A stretch of DNA of 64,000 bases, taken from positions 434,001-498,000 of the forward strand of contig NZ_CP009630.1 in assembly GCF_000959445.1 (NCBI RefSeq), read 5' to 3'. The number at the start of each line of letters is the position of its first letter. Position 1 is the stretch's first letter. Source of the stretch: Burkholderia vietnamiensis LMG 10929 (GTDB lineage: Bacteria; Pseudomonadota; Gammaproteobacteria; Burkholderiales; Burkholderiaceae). The notes below the pieces were generated by a model. That model was not told the DNA's origin. It searched no databases and saw only the letters and a program-made list of their open reading frames with translations. Below are positions 9,573-17,281 of the stretch, piece by piece. The position numbers and the translations under genes are program-made.

Positions 9573-10499
9573 TCACTTTTGCTCAACGCGTGCGGCAGGT
9601 GCGAGCTCGCGGCTCAAGTGTTCGATAAACGCGTCCAGAAGCGGCGGCAACGCACGCCGCGCGAGCGTCTGGATTTCGATGGCGCGTTCGCTCGTCGTGA
9701 GTTCCGGCACGTGCAACGCGACCAGCTCGCCCGATGCCAGACGCGGCCGCACAAACAGTTCTCCGCTGAACGTGACGGCGTCGCTGGCGATGGTGAAGCC
9801 GAGCAGCGTTTCGAGCGTTGCGCTGCTCAGCACGCTCTTGCATGCGACGCCTTCGCGGCTGCAATAGATATCGATCAGCTTGTGCAGCGTCGAATGCACG
9901 CCCGGCAACGCGAGCGGATAAGCGAGCAGTCGACGGAACGAAACCTGCGGCTCCTGCGCGAGCGGATGCGATGCCGCGACGATCGCGTGAATCGGCGAAG
10001 GCATGGAGAACGCGGTGTGGATGTCTTTTTCCGGTCCGAAACTGAACGTCAGACCGACATCGCATTCGGCTTCGCGCACGCGCTGCGTGACGCCTGCGGC
10101 CGTGTCGACCACGACCTCGAACGACGCCGGGGCGACGGTTCGGCGGAACACCGCCATCGCGCGCGGCACGAACGTGGCCGAGAATCCTTCCGTGCAGGCG
10201 ATGCGGATCGTGCGTTCGGCTTCACCGCGCAGTGCGTCGATTTCCAGAGAAATCTGCTCCGCGTCGAGCTGCGAACGGCGCGCATACGCGGCGAGCATTT
10301 CGCCTGCCTTGCTCGGCACCATGCCGCGCGATCGCCGCACGAACAGCGGCGTGCCGAGCTCGCTTTCGAGCCGCGCGATTTGCCTGCTCACGGCGGAAGG
10401 CACGACGTTCAAACGACTGGCGGCGTCGGCAACGGAGCCGGTGTTGACCACTTCGAGGAAGTAGCGGACGGCGGCTTCCTGAAGAATGCGGGCGCTCAT
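9573..10499 (-). CDS. LysR-type transcriptional regulator
   Basis: DNA-binding regulator with an N-terminal winged helix-turn-helix (SVADAASRLNVVPSAVSRQIARLESELG) and a C-terminal effector-binding domain, 308 residues. It sits within the cluster MFS transporter, LysR, amidase, dsdA, all on the minus strand, and is the natural candidate to control it. The start is uncertain: ATG at 10499 gives the typical LysR beginning, while ATGs at 10532 and 10535 add about 12 residues; none has a strong ribosome-binding site. The stop lies about 90 bases before the amidase start. The inducer is unknown. Confidence 0.85.
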   Translation of the reverse strand: MSARILQEAAVRYFLEVVNTGSVADAASRLNVVPSAVSRQIARLESELGTPLFVRRSRGMVPSKAGEMLAAYARRSQLDAEQISLEIDALRGEAERTIRIACTEGFSATFVPRAMAVFRRTVAPASFEVVVDTAAGVTQRVREAECDVGLTFSFGPEKDIHTAFSMPSPIHAIVAASHPLAQEPQVSFRRLLAYPLALPGVHSTLHKLIDIYCSREGVACKSVLSSATLETLLGFTIASDAVTFSGELFVRPRLASGELVALHVPELTTSERAIEIQTLARRALPPLLDAFIEHLSRELAPAARVEQK

Positions 10500-10560
10500 G
10501 ATGGCTCGATGTGATGACACGTGATGCTTCATCATAGCGCCTGTCGCCGCCGTCGAGCGA

Positions 10561-11796
10561 TCAGGCTTCTTTCGTCGCGCCCACGTGCGGAGTGGCTTCG
10601 GGCACCAGACGAATCGACAGACTCGTGACGAGCGCGAACGCCGTTGCCACGATCAGAAAGCCGAACACGGCGTCGTAGTTGCCCGTCGCCGACACCAGCA
10701 GGCCGATGATTGCGGGCGCAACGAACCCCGCTACCTGACCGCCGAAGTTGACCATTCCCGCGCCCGTGCCGATGAGATTGGTCGGCAGGAATTTGGCCGG
10801 CAACGCGAACACGCCTGCGAACACGAACGATTTGAAGAAGTAGACGATCGACTGATACGCGATCACGCCCGTCACCGTTTGCGCCGTGTACATCTGGTAG
10901 AGGAAGAACCCCGAGATCGCGCAGCACGCGGCCATCAGCCACTTCTCGCGACCATCGAACCAGCGCGTGAGAATCCAGCCGCCGAGTGCGGTCGAGATGC
11001 TCGCCGCGACGAACGGCAACGGTGTAAGCATGCCGACGGCCTTCAGATCGAGGTGGCGTTCGGTCAGCAGATACGCGGGCATCCACGCGTCGAGCCCCTT
11101 GTTGACGATGCCCATGCCGAACCACGTCAACAGGATCTTCCACATCAGCGGCATCTTGAGCAGCGCGCGCGTCGCGTCGCCGTCGATGCGCGCGGCGCGG
11201 CCATTTGAATCGCGCTTCTGATGCGTATCCTTCACGGCGAACAGATAAAACAGCGCGAACACGAGGCCGGCGCAGCCCGCAACGAAAAATGCATGGCGCC
11301 AGCCGAGCAGCAGAATCAGCGGTGCGATCGCGAGCGGCGCGATGAAACTGCCGACGTAGTTCGACGACATTAGCAGCGCGGACATCTTCGGACGATCCGC
11401 TCGCGCCACCGATTCGGTGACGCCCTTGACGGCCGCGCCGGGATAACCGCCTTCGCCCAGACCGAAGATGAAACGGATCGCGATCAACGAGGCGAGCGAC
11501 CACGCGAGGCCGGTCATCAGCGTGAACAGCGACCAGAATGCCACCGAGACGACGATGACCTTCTTGCTGCCCCAGCGGTCGGCGATCCAGCCGCCGGGAA
11601 TCTGCATGGCGGCATAGCTGATATAGAACGTGCTCATGACGACGCCGAGCGCGGCCGAGCCGACATGAAACTCCTTGCCGATGGCAACGAGCGAGAGCGC
11701 GATCGCCGAGCGGTCGATGTATGAGATGCAATAGCCTAGATAGAGCAGCGCGAATACCGCGAAGCTGGCGCGTCTGCTCTTGTTCGGGTCGATCAT
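10561..11796 (-). CDS. MFS transporter, anion:cation symporter type
   Basis: Inner-membrane transporter with about twelve hydrophobic helices, 411 residues. The family signature between helices 2 and 3 is GGWIADRWGSKKV, and RFIFGLGEGGYPGA is typical of the ACS group that includes hexuronate, glucarate and phthalate carriers. The ATG at 11796 is preceded by CAGG about eight bases upstream; a GTG at 11805 lacks this. It is the first gene of the minus-strand cluster, so it probably imports the substrate of the amidase and D-serine dehydratase. That link is inferred from position only. Confidence 0.88.
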   Translation of the reverse strand: MIDPNKSRRASFAVFALLYLGYCISYIDRSAIALSLVAIGKEFHVGSAALGVVMSTFYISYAAMQIPGGWIADRWGSKKVIVVSVAFWSLFTLMTGLAWSLASLIAIRFIFGLGEGGYPGAAVKGVTESVARADRPKMSALLMSSNYVGSFIAPLAIAPLILLLGWRHAFFVAGCAGLVFALFYLFAVKDTHQKRDSNGRAARIDGDATRALLKMPLMWKILLTWFGMGIVNKGLDAWMPAYLLTERHLDLKAVGMLTPLPFVAASISTALGGWILTRWFDGREKWLMAACCAISGFFLYQMYTAQTVTGVIAYQSIVYFFKSFVFAGVFALPAKFLPTNLIGTGAGMVNFGGQVAGFVAPAIIGLLVSATGNYDAVFGFLIVATAFALVTSLSIRLVPEATPHVGATKEA

Positions 11797-12232
11797 GCCG
11801 GGCACCTGTCGATAGAGAAGAGACCGGGCTCGCGTCGGCCATGCCGAGCGCGCCCGCCTTGACTAGTCGAATCGATCGTAAGCAGCCGCAAATGTGCCGA
11901 CAAGTGACATATTCCGATGTCTCCGTTCGCGAAAACTCATCCGAGAAGCGCGGCGACGGGGCGGAGTGAATTACTGCCCGCCGTGACCGGTCCCTAGATA
12001 CGCGCGTGCTTCGCCGTGCTTGCGGTGCGACAGTCTGTATATTGGGCTGCGTTTCGTCACCTTTTCGCCAAGCTCGCGCATCGGCGCGATCCGGCGCCGT
12101 CTGTCATGGCACGATGCACGCTGCGCAACGAGGGACCGCTGGGGGCCGGAGCGATGCCCCCAACCCGTCGATTCCCCTTGCACCTGACGCTACGTCAGCT
12201 TTTAACGTTGACCCTCGACGATCGAGAAAGCA
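11797..12232. other. Divergent intergenic region
   Basis: 436 bases between the MFS gene and the MerR-fusion gene. It must hold the promoter of the minus-strand transporter cluster and that of the plus-strand regulator. Two short perfect inverted repeats are near its right end and are listed separately. No small gene was accepted here. Confidence 0.5.
12184..12226 (+). promoter_or_regulatory. Two inverted repeats before the MerR-fusion gene
   Basis: CTGACG-CTA-CGTCAG (12184-12198) and CTCGA-CGA-TCGAG (12214-12226) are perfect dyads just before the start codon at 12233. MerR regulators usually bind a dyad inside their own or a target promoter, so either could be the operator. The right dyad overlaps the ribosome-binding area. 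No -10/-35 pair with certain spacing was identified. Confidence 0.4.
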
Positions 12233-14125
12233 ATGCGACTGAAAATCGGCGAACTCGCGAACAAGGCGGGATTGACTGTCCGTACGCTTCACCACTACGA
12301 CGCGATCGGGCTGCTGTCGCCGTCGCAGCGTACCGAAGGCGGCGCGCGCCTGTATGGGCAGGATGACCTGATCCGGCTGCATCGCATCGAGGCGCTGAAA
12401 CGTTTCGGGTATTCGCTGCCGGACATCAAGGCGAGCCTCGAGGGCGACCCGGCTCGCGTTCCGCTGGAACTGCTGCAACGACAGATCGCCGAGTTGAATG
12501 CGCAGGCGCTGCGCGCGCAGCGCCTTGGCCGTCGCTTGCAATACATCGTCGACATGGTTTGCGCCGGTAGCGAGATCGCCGCCGCCGATTGGATGAAGGC
12601 TCTGGAGCTGATGAACATGTACGAAAAGCATCTCGATGACGAAGAACTCGATGCGTTGCTGGCATCCGGGCCTGAGACGGCGGCGCCGTCGGATCCGGCA
12701 TGGGCCGCGCTGATAGAGGAGGTCCGCGTTGCCATGCAGAACGCGTTGCCCACCGCGAGCGATGCGGCTCAGGCTTTGGCGTGGCGCTGGATCCGGCTCG
12801 TGGTCCGGATGACGCGCAATGACCCGGACCTCGCGACCAAGCTGATGCTGATGCAGCTGCGCGAGCCGCGCGCGCGGCAAATCGTGGGCATTACCGTCGA
12901 GATGCTGGAATGGATCGACGAAGCCTTCATGCACGCGCGCTGCGCGCTGCTCGCGAAGTATCTCAGTCCGGCGCAGGCCGACGGGGTGCGCCGTCGTCAG
13001 TTCGCGAGCGCGAAGCATCGCGCATGGCCGGCGCTGGTGGTCGAGCTGAGGGCGAACATGGCAGCCGGTGTCGACCCCGGCGCCGCGCCGGTGCAGGCGA
13101 TCGTCGGGCGCTGGCAGCAACTGTTCCGCGACAGCTTTTGCGGAGACGACGCGGTGCTGGAGGCACGTGTGCGCGATGCGTTGATGCGCGAGCCCGATCT
13201 GCAACTGGGCGTGGGCCTCGACGATTCGCTGCTCGCGTATCTGAACGCCGCGCATCTCGCCGGCCGCGACATGTCGCCAGTCGACGGCGGCCCGAAGCCG
13301 AGCGCGTTGATGGTCGCGACGCAGCGCGCCGCACATCAACTGCTCGATCGGCCGCTGGTGCTCGACGATCCCGTTGCGCTGCCGATCCTCGGTGCCGCCG
13401 AAGCACAGGCGCTGCGTGACAATCTCGACCGATTCCGCGAGCCGCCGTCGGTCGGCATGCGCAGCTCGGTCATCGTGCGCAGCCGGCTGGCCGAAGACGT
13501 GTGGCGCGAGGCCGTCGAACGCGGCATTCGTCAGTACGTGATTCTCGGGGCGGGGCTCGATACCAGCGCGTTTCGGCATCCCGATATGCCCGGGCGAATC
13601 TTCGAGGTCGATTTGCCGGCAACGCAGGCGTGGAAGCAGGCTCGCTTGCGTGAGGCAGGCATCGCGGTGCCGTCGTCGCTGCATTTCGTGCCGGTCGACT
13701 TCGAAAGCGTCGGGCTGGCGGAGGGATTGGCGCGGGCGGGTTTCGACGCCGATGCGCCGGCCGTTTTCAGCTGGCTCGGCGTGACGATGTATCTCGACGA
13801 GGAGGCGGTCATCGACACGTTGCGCTTCATCGCCGGTTGCGCGAAAGGCAGCGCCGTGCTGTTCGAGTACGTGACGCCGCTTTCGGGCTTGCCGACGATC
13901 ATGCGTATCGCGATGGAGCAGTTTACGGCGCGGCTCGCCGAGCGCGGCGAACCGTGGAAGACCTTTTTCGAACCGGCCGTCATTGCCGAGAAGTTGAGTG
14001 CGTTGGGGTTCAGCCAGGTCAATGCGTGGACGCCGGAGGAGTTGAACCAGCGCTATCTGGCGAACCGCGACGACGGATTGCTCATCGGGGTGACGCCTGC
14101 GCGGTTGATTCTTGCGACGGTTTGA
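12233..14125 (+). CDS. MerR regulator with two TipAS-like domains fused to a methyltransferase
   Basis: A 630-residue three-part protein. Residues 1-70 are a MerR winged helix (KIGELANKAGLTVRTLHHYD), followed by a coiled-coil linker (about 75-110). Residues 155-245 and 263-345 look like two copies of a TipAS-type ligand-binding domain: PAWAALIEEVRVAM and RAWPALVVELRANM start equivalent blocks, each later with a W-x-x-L/I helix. Residues 355-630 form a class I SAM methyltransferase of the leucine-carboxyl-methyltransferase-like family, with YVILGAGLDTSAFR (435-448) and the acidic FEVDLPA (457-463). The gene stands alone. The likely role is sensing a hydrophobic drug-like ligand and regulating or modifying it; this is inference from domains. 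The methyl acceptor is unknown. Confidence 0.88.
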   Translation: MRLKIGELANKAGLTVRTLHHYDAIGLLSPSQRTEGGARLYGQDDLIRLHRIEALKRFGYSLPDIKASLEGDPARVPLELLQRQIAELNAQALRAQRLGRRLQYIVDMVCAGSEIAAADWMKALELMNMYEKHLDDEELDALLASGPETAAPSDPAWAALIEEVRVAMQNALPTASDAAQALAWRWIRLVVRMTRNDPDLATKLMLMQLREPRARQIVGITVEMLEWIDEAFMHARCALLAKYLSPAQADGVRRRQFASAKHRAWPALVVELRANMAAGVDPGAAPVQAIVGRWQQLFRDSFCGDDAVLEARVRDALMREPDLQLGVGLDDSLLAYLNAAHLAGRDMSPVDGGPKPSALMVATQRAAHQLLDRPLVLDDPVALPILGAAEAQALRDNLDRFREPPSVGMRSSVIVRSRLAEDVWREAVERGIRQYVILGAGLDTSAFRHPDMPGRIFEVDLPATQAWKQARLREAGIAVPSSLHFVPVDFESVGLAEGLARAGFDADAPAVFSWLGVTMYLDEEAVIDTLRFIAGCAKGSAVLFEYVTPLSGLPTIMRIAMEQFTARLAERGEPWKTFFEPAVIAEKLSALGFSQVNAWTPEELNQRYLANRDDGLLIGVTPARLILATV

Positions 14126-14275
14126 GAACGGTTCGTGCGTGGGGAGTTCGATACCGATAAGCGTCAAGACGAAGCATGCATTTGAATGCGACGGCTATTG
14201 AGCCGGTTTAGCCCATTTTGGCCGTGCTAGAGTGAGTCCGCCCATCATGGTCTTCTCAAAGGCTATAGCGCTTAT

Positions 14276-14896
14276 ATGACCTACATTGCTCAACTTGTCG
14301 CCGTCGGCGGCGTAATGCTTCTGGCCTGCGTCAGCCCCGGTCCCGACCTCATCGCCGTCACGTCGCATGCACTTGCCAAACGACGGGCCGGTCTTTATGC
14401 CACTGCCGGCATTTCGACTTCACATGCGTTATGGGCGGCGCTGGCAATCTTCGGCCTTGGGCTCATCCTCGCAAAGCTCGCATGGCTGTATGAAGTCATT
14501 CGGATCGCCGGCGCGGTTTATCTCGTCTATCTCGGCGGAAAGACGCTCGCCGGGTTGAGAAAACCGATGCAGCAAACCGAGGTAGATGCGCAGTCCGCCA
14601 AGAGCGACGGGCAGGCATATCGACGAGGTCTGTTGGTCGGACTTACCAACCCGAAAGCGGCGGCGTTTTTCGGCAGCCTTTTCATCACGGTCCTGCCGGC
14701 GCATGCCCCGCTGTGGGTGCACGGCGCGACCTTGATCATCGTTACGGCAGTCTCGCTGACGTGGTTCAGCGCGATGGCGATTCTGTTTTCCACCGAGCGC
14801 GTGCAAGTGGGTTACGCGCGCATACGCAAGCCGATCGATGCCGTGATGGGGACTATCTTGCTCGGTCTGGGTGCGAAGCTCGCGCTGGATCGATAG
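14276..14896 (+). CDS. LysE/RhtB-family amino-acid exporter
   Basis: Inner-membrane exporter of 206 residues with about six hydrophobic helices. The N-terminal motif ACVSPGPDLIAVTSHALAKR (residues 17-36) is the LysE/RhtB signature, and a second conserved block GLLVGLTNPKAAAFF is at about 118-132. The ATG at 14276 has AAAGG roughly thirteen bases upstream, a little far. Substrates in this family are usually amino acids such as threonine, homoserine lactone or lysine; the specific one cannot be told. It ends just before the region with the glsA-derived repeat. Confidence 0.9.
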   Translation: MTYIAQLVAVGGVMLLACVSPGPDLIAVTSHALAKRRAGLYATAGISTSHALWAALAIFGLGLILAKLAWLYEVIRIAGAVYLVYLGGKTLAGLRKPMQQTEVDAQSAKSDGQAYRRGLLVGLTNPKAAAFFGSLFITVLPAHAPLWVHGATLIIVTAVSLTWFSAMAILFSTERVQVGYARIRKPIDAVMGTILLGLGAKLALDR

Positions 14897-14951
14897 CCCG
14901 GTTATCGGGCATCGCGGTTGCCGGCAACTGCATAATTCGTCGCCGACGAGC

Positions 14952-14981
14952 CTCTCGCAAATTGCGTGAGAGACCGTTTTT
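14952..14981 (+). terminator. Possible rho-independent terminator after LysE gene
   Basis: The arms CTCTC-GCAA and TTGC-GT-GAGAG pair with a two-base bulge, and a run of five T follows at 14977-14981. It is about 55 bases past the LysE stop codon. The stem is short, so confidence is moderate. Confidence 0.4.
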
Positions 14982-15056
14982 ACGTGATTGCCAGCCTGAT
15001 CGAAGACAAATGCTTCGGGTAGTGGTGACGGTATTGCGGGCGATGGTCGGGCTCGC

Positions 15057-15110
15057 CGCTCAAAAATCGACCGCCCCGAGTACATAGTCAGCCATTCGAG
15101 CGCGAGCGTG
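15057..15110 (-). repeat. Diverged copy of the 3' end of glsA
   Basis: About 54 bases match 16143-16197 in the same orientation at roughly 84 percent. Translated on the minus strand it gives AGTLALEWLTMYSGRSIF, while glsA ends AGTLALEWLTTYSGRSIF. Most differences are silent, so it came from a functional allele. One T is missing from the T-run before the stop, so the stop codon is lost. The two copies flank about 1.1 kb, the geometry of an attachment-site pair. Confidence 0.8.
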
Positions 15111-15520
15111 CCGGCACTCCGGCAATATGAACCGACCATGTCATCCGGGCGCCGATCAACCGGGTGAGTGCCGCGCGGCCTTCGACGACCGGATTCGGCG
15201 GCGGAAACGGACGTCTGTGCGTATCACAGGCGGTTGCCGGGCATGAAGCGACGCTCGCTCGATTGTGACATATGGCTGAAGCTCGACACGTTTCAGCCAT
15301 TTACCCCATTTGGTATCGTCTATCGGCCGTCGCCGTCAGGCTGAATCACTCTGGCTAGCCACGTAAGGTCTGTTGCACCGAGCCCAAGCCCCGGTCGATG
15401 CCGGTGCTCGGGGAAAATGCTCACAACTTTCTAAAGATTTTTGATCTGCAGGCCGTTAATCACGTCGGGGCCATTTGAGTAGTAAAGGCACTCGTGGATC
15501 AATAACGCAAGGAGAAAAAA

Positions 15521-15724
15521 TTGAGCATTCCGCAAGTCGATTACAGCGATGATATGGATATGAAGAAGACGGCAAAGCAGGTTGCCGGAGTGGCAGCGGG
15601 GGCGGCCGCAGTTGCTCTCCTGCCAGTCGAGGCACCTGTTGTAGCCGTAGCGGCAGTCACTGTCGGCGCCGGTATTGTTGCGGCTAAAGCAGTTGGCGCT
15701 CTGTGGAGTTGGATTGCCGACTAA
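15521..15724 (+). CDS. Small Ala/Val/Gly-rich hydrophobic peptide
   Basis: A 67-residue peptide starting at TTG, chosen because GGAG lies six bases before it; an internal ATG at 15554 is possible. The first 20 residues are polar and acidic (SIPQVDYSDDMDMKK). The rest is a nearly uncharged Ala/Val/Gly stretch with a GVAAG motif, ending GALWSWIAD. This resembles a leader plus membrane-active core, as in some class II bacteriocins or small membrane toxins, but no double-glycine site or processing gene is visible. A good terminator follows within 40 bases, so it is probably its own transcript. It lies inside the scar flanked by glsA-end repeats. The function is unknown. Confidence 0.6.
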   Translation: MSIPQVDYSDDMDMKKTAKQVAGVAAGAAAVALLPVEAPVVAVAAVTVGAGIVAAKAVGALWSWIAD

Positions 15725-15761
15725 CAAAGAGCTTGCGTAATCCTTCGATGACGCACGCTCG

Positions 15762-15799
15762 GAAACGATCCGCTGCTTGACGAGGGGGTCGTTTCTTTT
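15762..15799 (+). terminator. Rho-independent terminator after the small peptide gene
   Basis: GAAACGATCC (15762-15771) pairs with GGGTCGTTTC (15786-15795) with one G-T wobble, a 14-base loop between them, and TTTT follows. It supports the peptide gene as a discrete transcription unit. Confidence 0.75.
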
Positions 15800-15867
15800 C
15801 TATTGGGGGGAGGGTTTCGGCGACGACCGCGCCACGGTGTGCAGCATCAACGGAAAGGCTCCGAACT

Positions 15868-15945
15868 ATATAGCGGCAGGATCTGAACCTACGAGCTTTG
15901 GGCTACGCGCCCAACGAACTGCCAGACCACGCCATCCATCTATTC
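15868..15945 (-). pseudogene. Decayed tRNA resembling elongator tRNA-Met
   Basis: Read on the minus strand, a five-pair T stem (GTAGG/CCTGC) with loop TTCAGAT and a five-pair anticodon stem (TTGGG/CCCAA) around a seven-base loop CGCGTAG are intact, and CTGGCAG matches the D-loop of elongator tRNA-Met. Position 33 is G instead of the invariant U, the anticodon would be CGT, position 58 of the T loop is G instead of A, and neither the D stem nor the acceptor stem pairs. It is best read as a degenerate tRNA, perhaps carried in by a former mobile element. Confidence 0.65.
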
Positions 15946-16142
15946 GGATCTTACTAATGTCGGTGGCTGCAGCGCAGCAAGTGAATCTTTCGTAATGGCC
16001 AAGCTGGGGAACGGCGCCGATGCTGACTGAGCGACTCAAACGGTTCAATCGCTGCCAATGGCCGAATCCACTATTAAGCGCACCGGTGCGCACCGATATT
16101 CACCTGCCGCCGTCGCGCCCGCTGAGGCGAGCTTGTCCCCGC

Positions 16143-16197
16143 CACCTCAAAAAATCGACCGCCCCGAATACGTGGTCAGCCATTCGAGAGCCAGCGT
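16143..16197 (-). repeat. glsA 3' end, second member of the direct-repeat pair
   Basis: The last 17 or so codons and stop of intact glsA, matching 15057-15110. It marks the right border of the approximately 1.1 kb scar. Here the T-run before the stop has six T and the reading frame ends correctly. Confidence 0.8.
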
Positions 16198-17061
16198 CCC
16201 CGCCAACGAATTTCCATTCGCATCGAGCCCCGGCGCCCACACGCAAACGGCCATTTCCCCCGGCAGCACCGCGACGATCCCGCCGCCCACGCCGCTCTTC
16301 GCCGGCAGCCCGACCCGATAGACGAAATCCCCCGCCGCGTCATAGGTGCCGCAGGTCAGCATCAGCGCCGACAGCCGCTTGGCCGAGCTCGCATCGACGA
16401 TCCGCTCGCCGGTGACGGGCGCGACGCCGCCGTTCGCGAGAAACAGCGCGGCCTGCGCGAGTTCGATGCAGTTCATCTCGATCGCGCACTGGCGACAGTA
16501 CGCGTCGATCACCGTGTCCGGCGGCATCTGCATGTTGCCGAAGCTCGCCATGAAATGCGCCATCGCACGGTTGCGCTCCGCGTGCTGAAGCTCGGAAAGC
16601 GCGACGCGCGAATCGTAATCCACGTCGGTCGCGCCGATCAGCCGCCGCACGAATTCGACGAGCGCCGTCTCGGCCTTCACGAAACGGCGGCACAGCACGT
16701 CGGTGACGACCAGCGCGCCGGCGTTGATGAACGGATTGCGCGGCTTGCCGCGCTCGCTTTCGAGCTGCACCAGCGAGTTGAACGCGGTGCCCGACGGCTC
16801 GCGGCCCACCCGCTCCCACAGCGCGTCGCCGAGCAGCTGGAACGCCAGCGTGCACGCGAACAGCTTCGAGATGCTCTGGATCGAGAAGCGCTCCCGCGCG
16901 TCGCCGACCGTGTAAACGTTGCCGTCGAGCGTCACGACGGCCATCCCGAACTTGTCGGCCGGCACTTTCGCCAGCTCGGGAATGTAGTCGGCCACGCGGC
17001 CCTGGCCGATCCAGGGGGCGAGTTCGGTGTGGATGCGTTCGAGAATCGGCTGGTAGTTCAT
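16147..17061 (-). CDS. glsA: Glutaminase
   Basis: Hydrolyses glutamine to glutamate and ammonia; cytoplasmic, 304 residues, the usual length. The serine-dependent beta-lactamase-like fold shows FSIQSISKLF with Ser63 and Lys66 as the S-x-x-K pair. NPFINAGALVVTDVL, the YDSRVALSE block and KSGVGGGIVAVLPGEMAVCVWAPGL are typical of the family. The start at 17061 gives the normal N-terminus, though its ribosome-binding site is weak; upstream in-frame starts only add basic low-complexity residues. It is divergent from the RstA-like regulator gene. Its 3' end is duplicated at 15057-15110. Glutaminases of this type can support acid resistance, and an adiA/adiC pair lies elsewhere in the window. Confidence 0.93.
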   Translation of the reverse strand: MNYQPILERIHTELAPWIGQGRVADYIPELAKVPADKFGMAVVTLDGNVYTVGDARERFSIQSISKLFACTLAFQLLGDALWERVGREPSGTAFNSLVQLESERGKPRNPFINAGALVVTDVLCRRFVKAETALVEFVRRLIGATDVDYDSRVALSELQHAERNRAMAHFMASFGNMQMPPDTVIDAYCRQCAIEMNCIELAQAALFLANGGVAPVTGERIVDASSAKRLSALMLTCGTYDAAGDFVYRVGLPAKSGVGGGIVAVLPGEMAVCVWAPGLDANGNSLAGTLALEWLTTYSGRSIF

Positions 17062-17281
17062 CACGTGGAGCAGGGCGGGCGCACGGCCCGAATTCCGGGG
17101 AGCCCGTATGGAACAGTTTTGCCGCCGATTCGTCAAGCGCGACCGCCATGGCGCCCTTATTTTCAAGATGCCTCAACGTGCGACCGGCGGGCGCAGTATC
17201 ATGCGGTACGTTTCGGCCGCCGGCCGGTATCCGCGCAAGCCGGTGCCGGTACGGTCCTCCCGTATGTTCCGACCGTTGACC

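Larger units (their letters stand above)
14897..15520. other. Lower-GC intergenic region holding part of a scar
   Basis: 624 bases without a gene. It contains a terminator-like hairpin after the LysE gene, a copy of the 3' end of glsA (15057-15110), a stem-loop with CCGAGC/GCTCGG arms (15378-15411), and the ribosome-binding site of the small peptide gene. Base composition is lower in GC than the flanks. Confidence 0.6.
15725..16146. other. Gene-poor end of the scar
   Basis: About 420 bases from the peptide stop to the glsA stop. It holds the terminator and tRNA relic listed separately and otherwise shows no gene, integrase fragment or repeat that I can recognise. Confidence 0.55.

Noticed and set aside
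15378..15411. Stem-loop read as a terminator or riboswitch
   Set aside because: CCGAGC/GCTCGG arms have an irregular interior and no T-tract; no known riboswitch pattern.
15868..15945. Functional tRNA gene
   Set aside because: Acceptor and D stems do not pair and position 33 is G, so it is listed as a relic.
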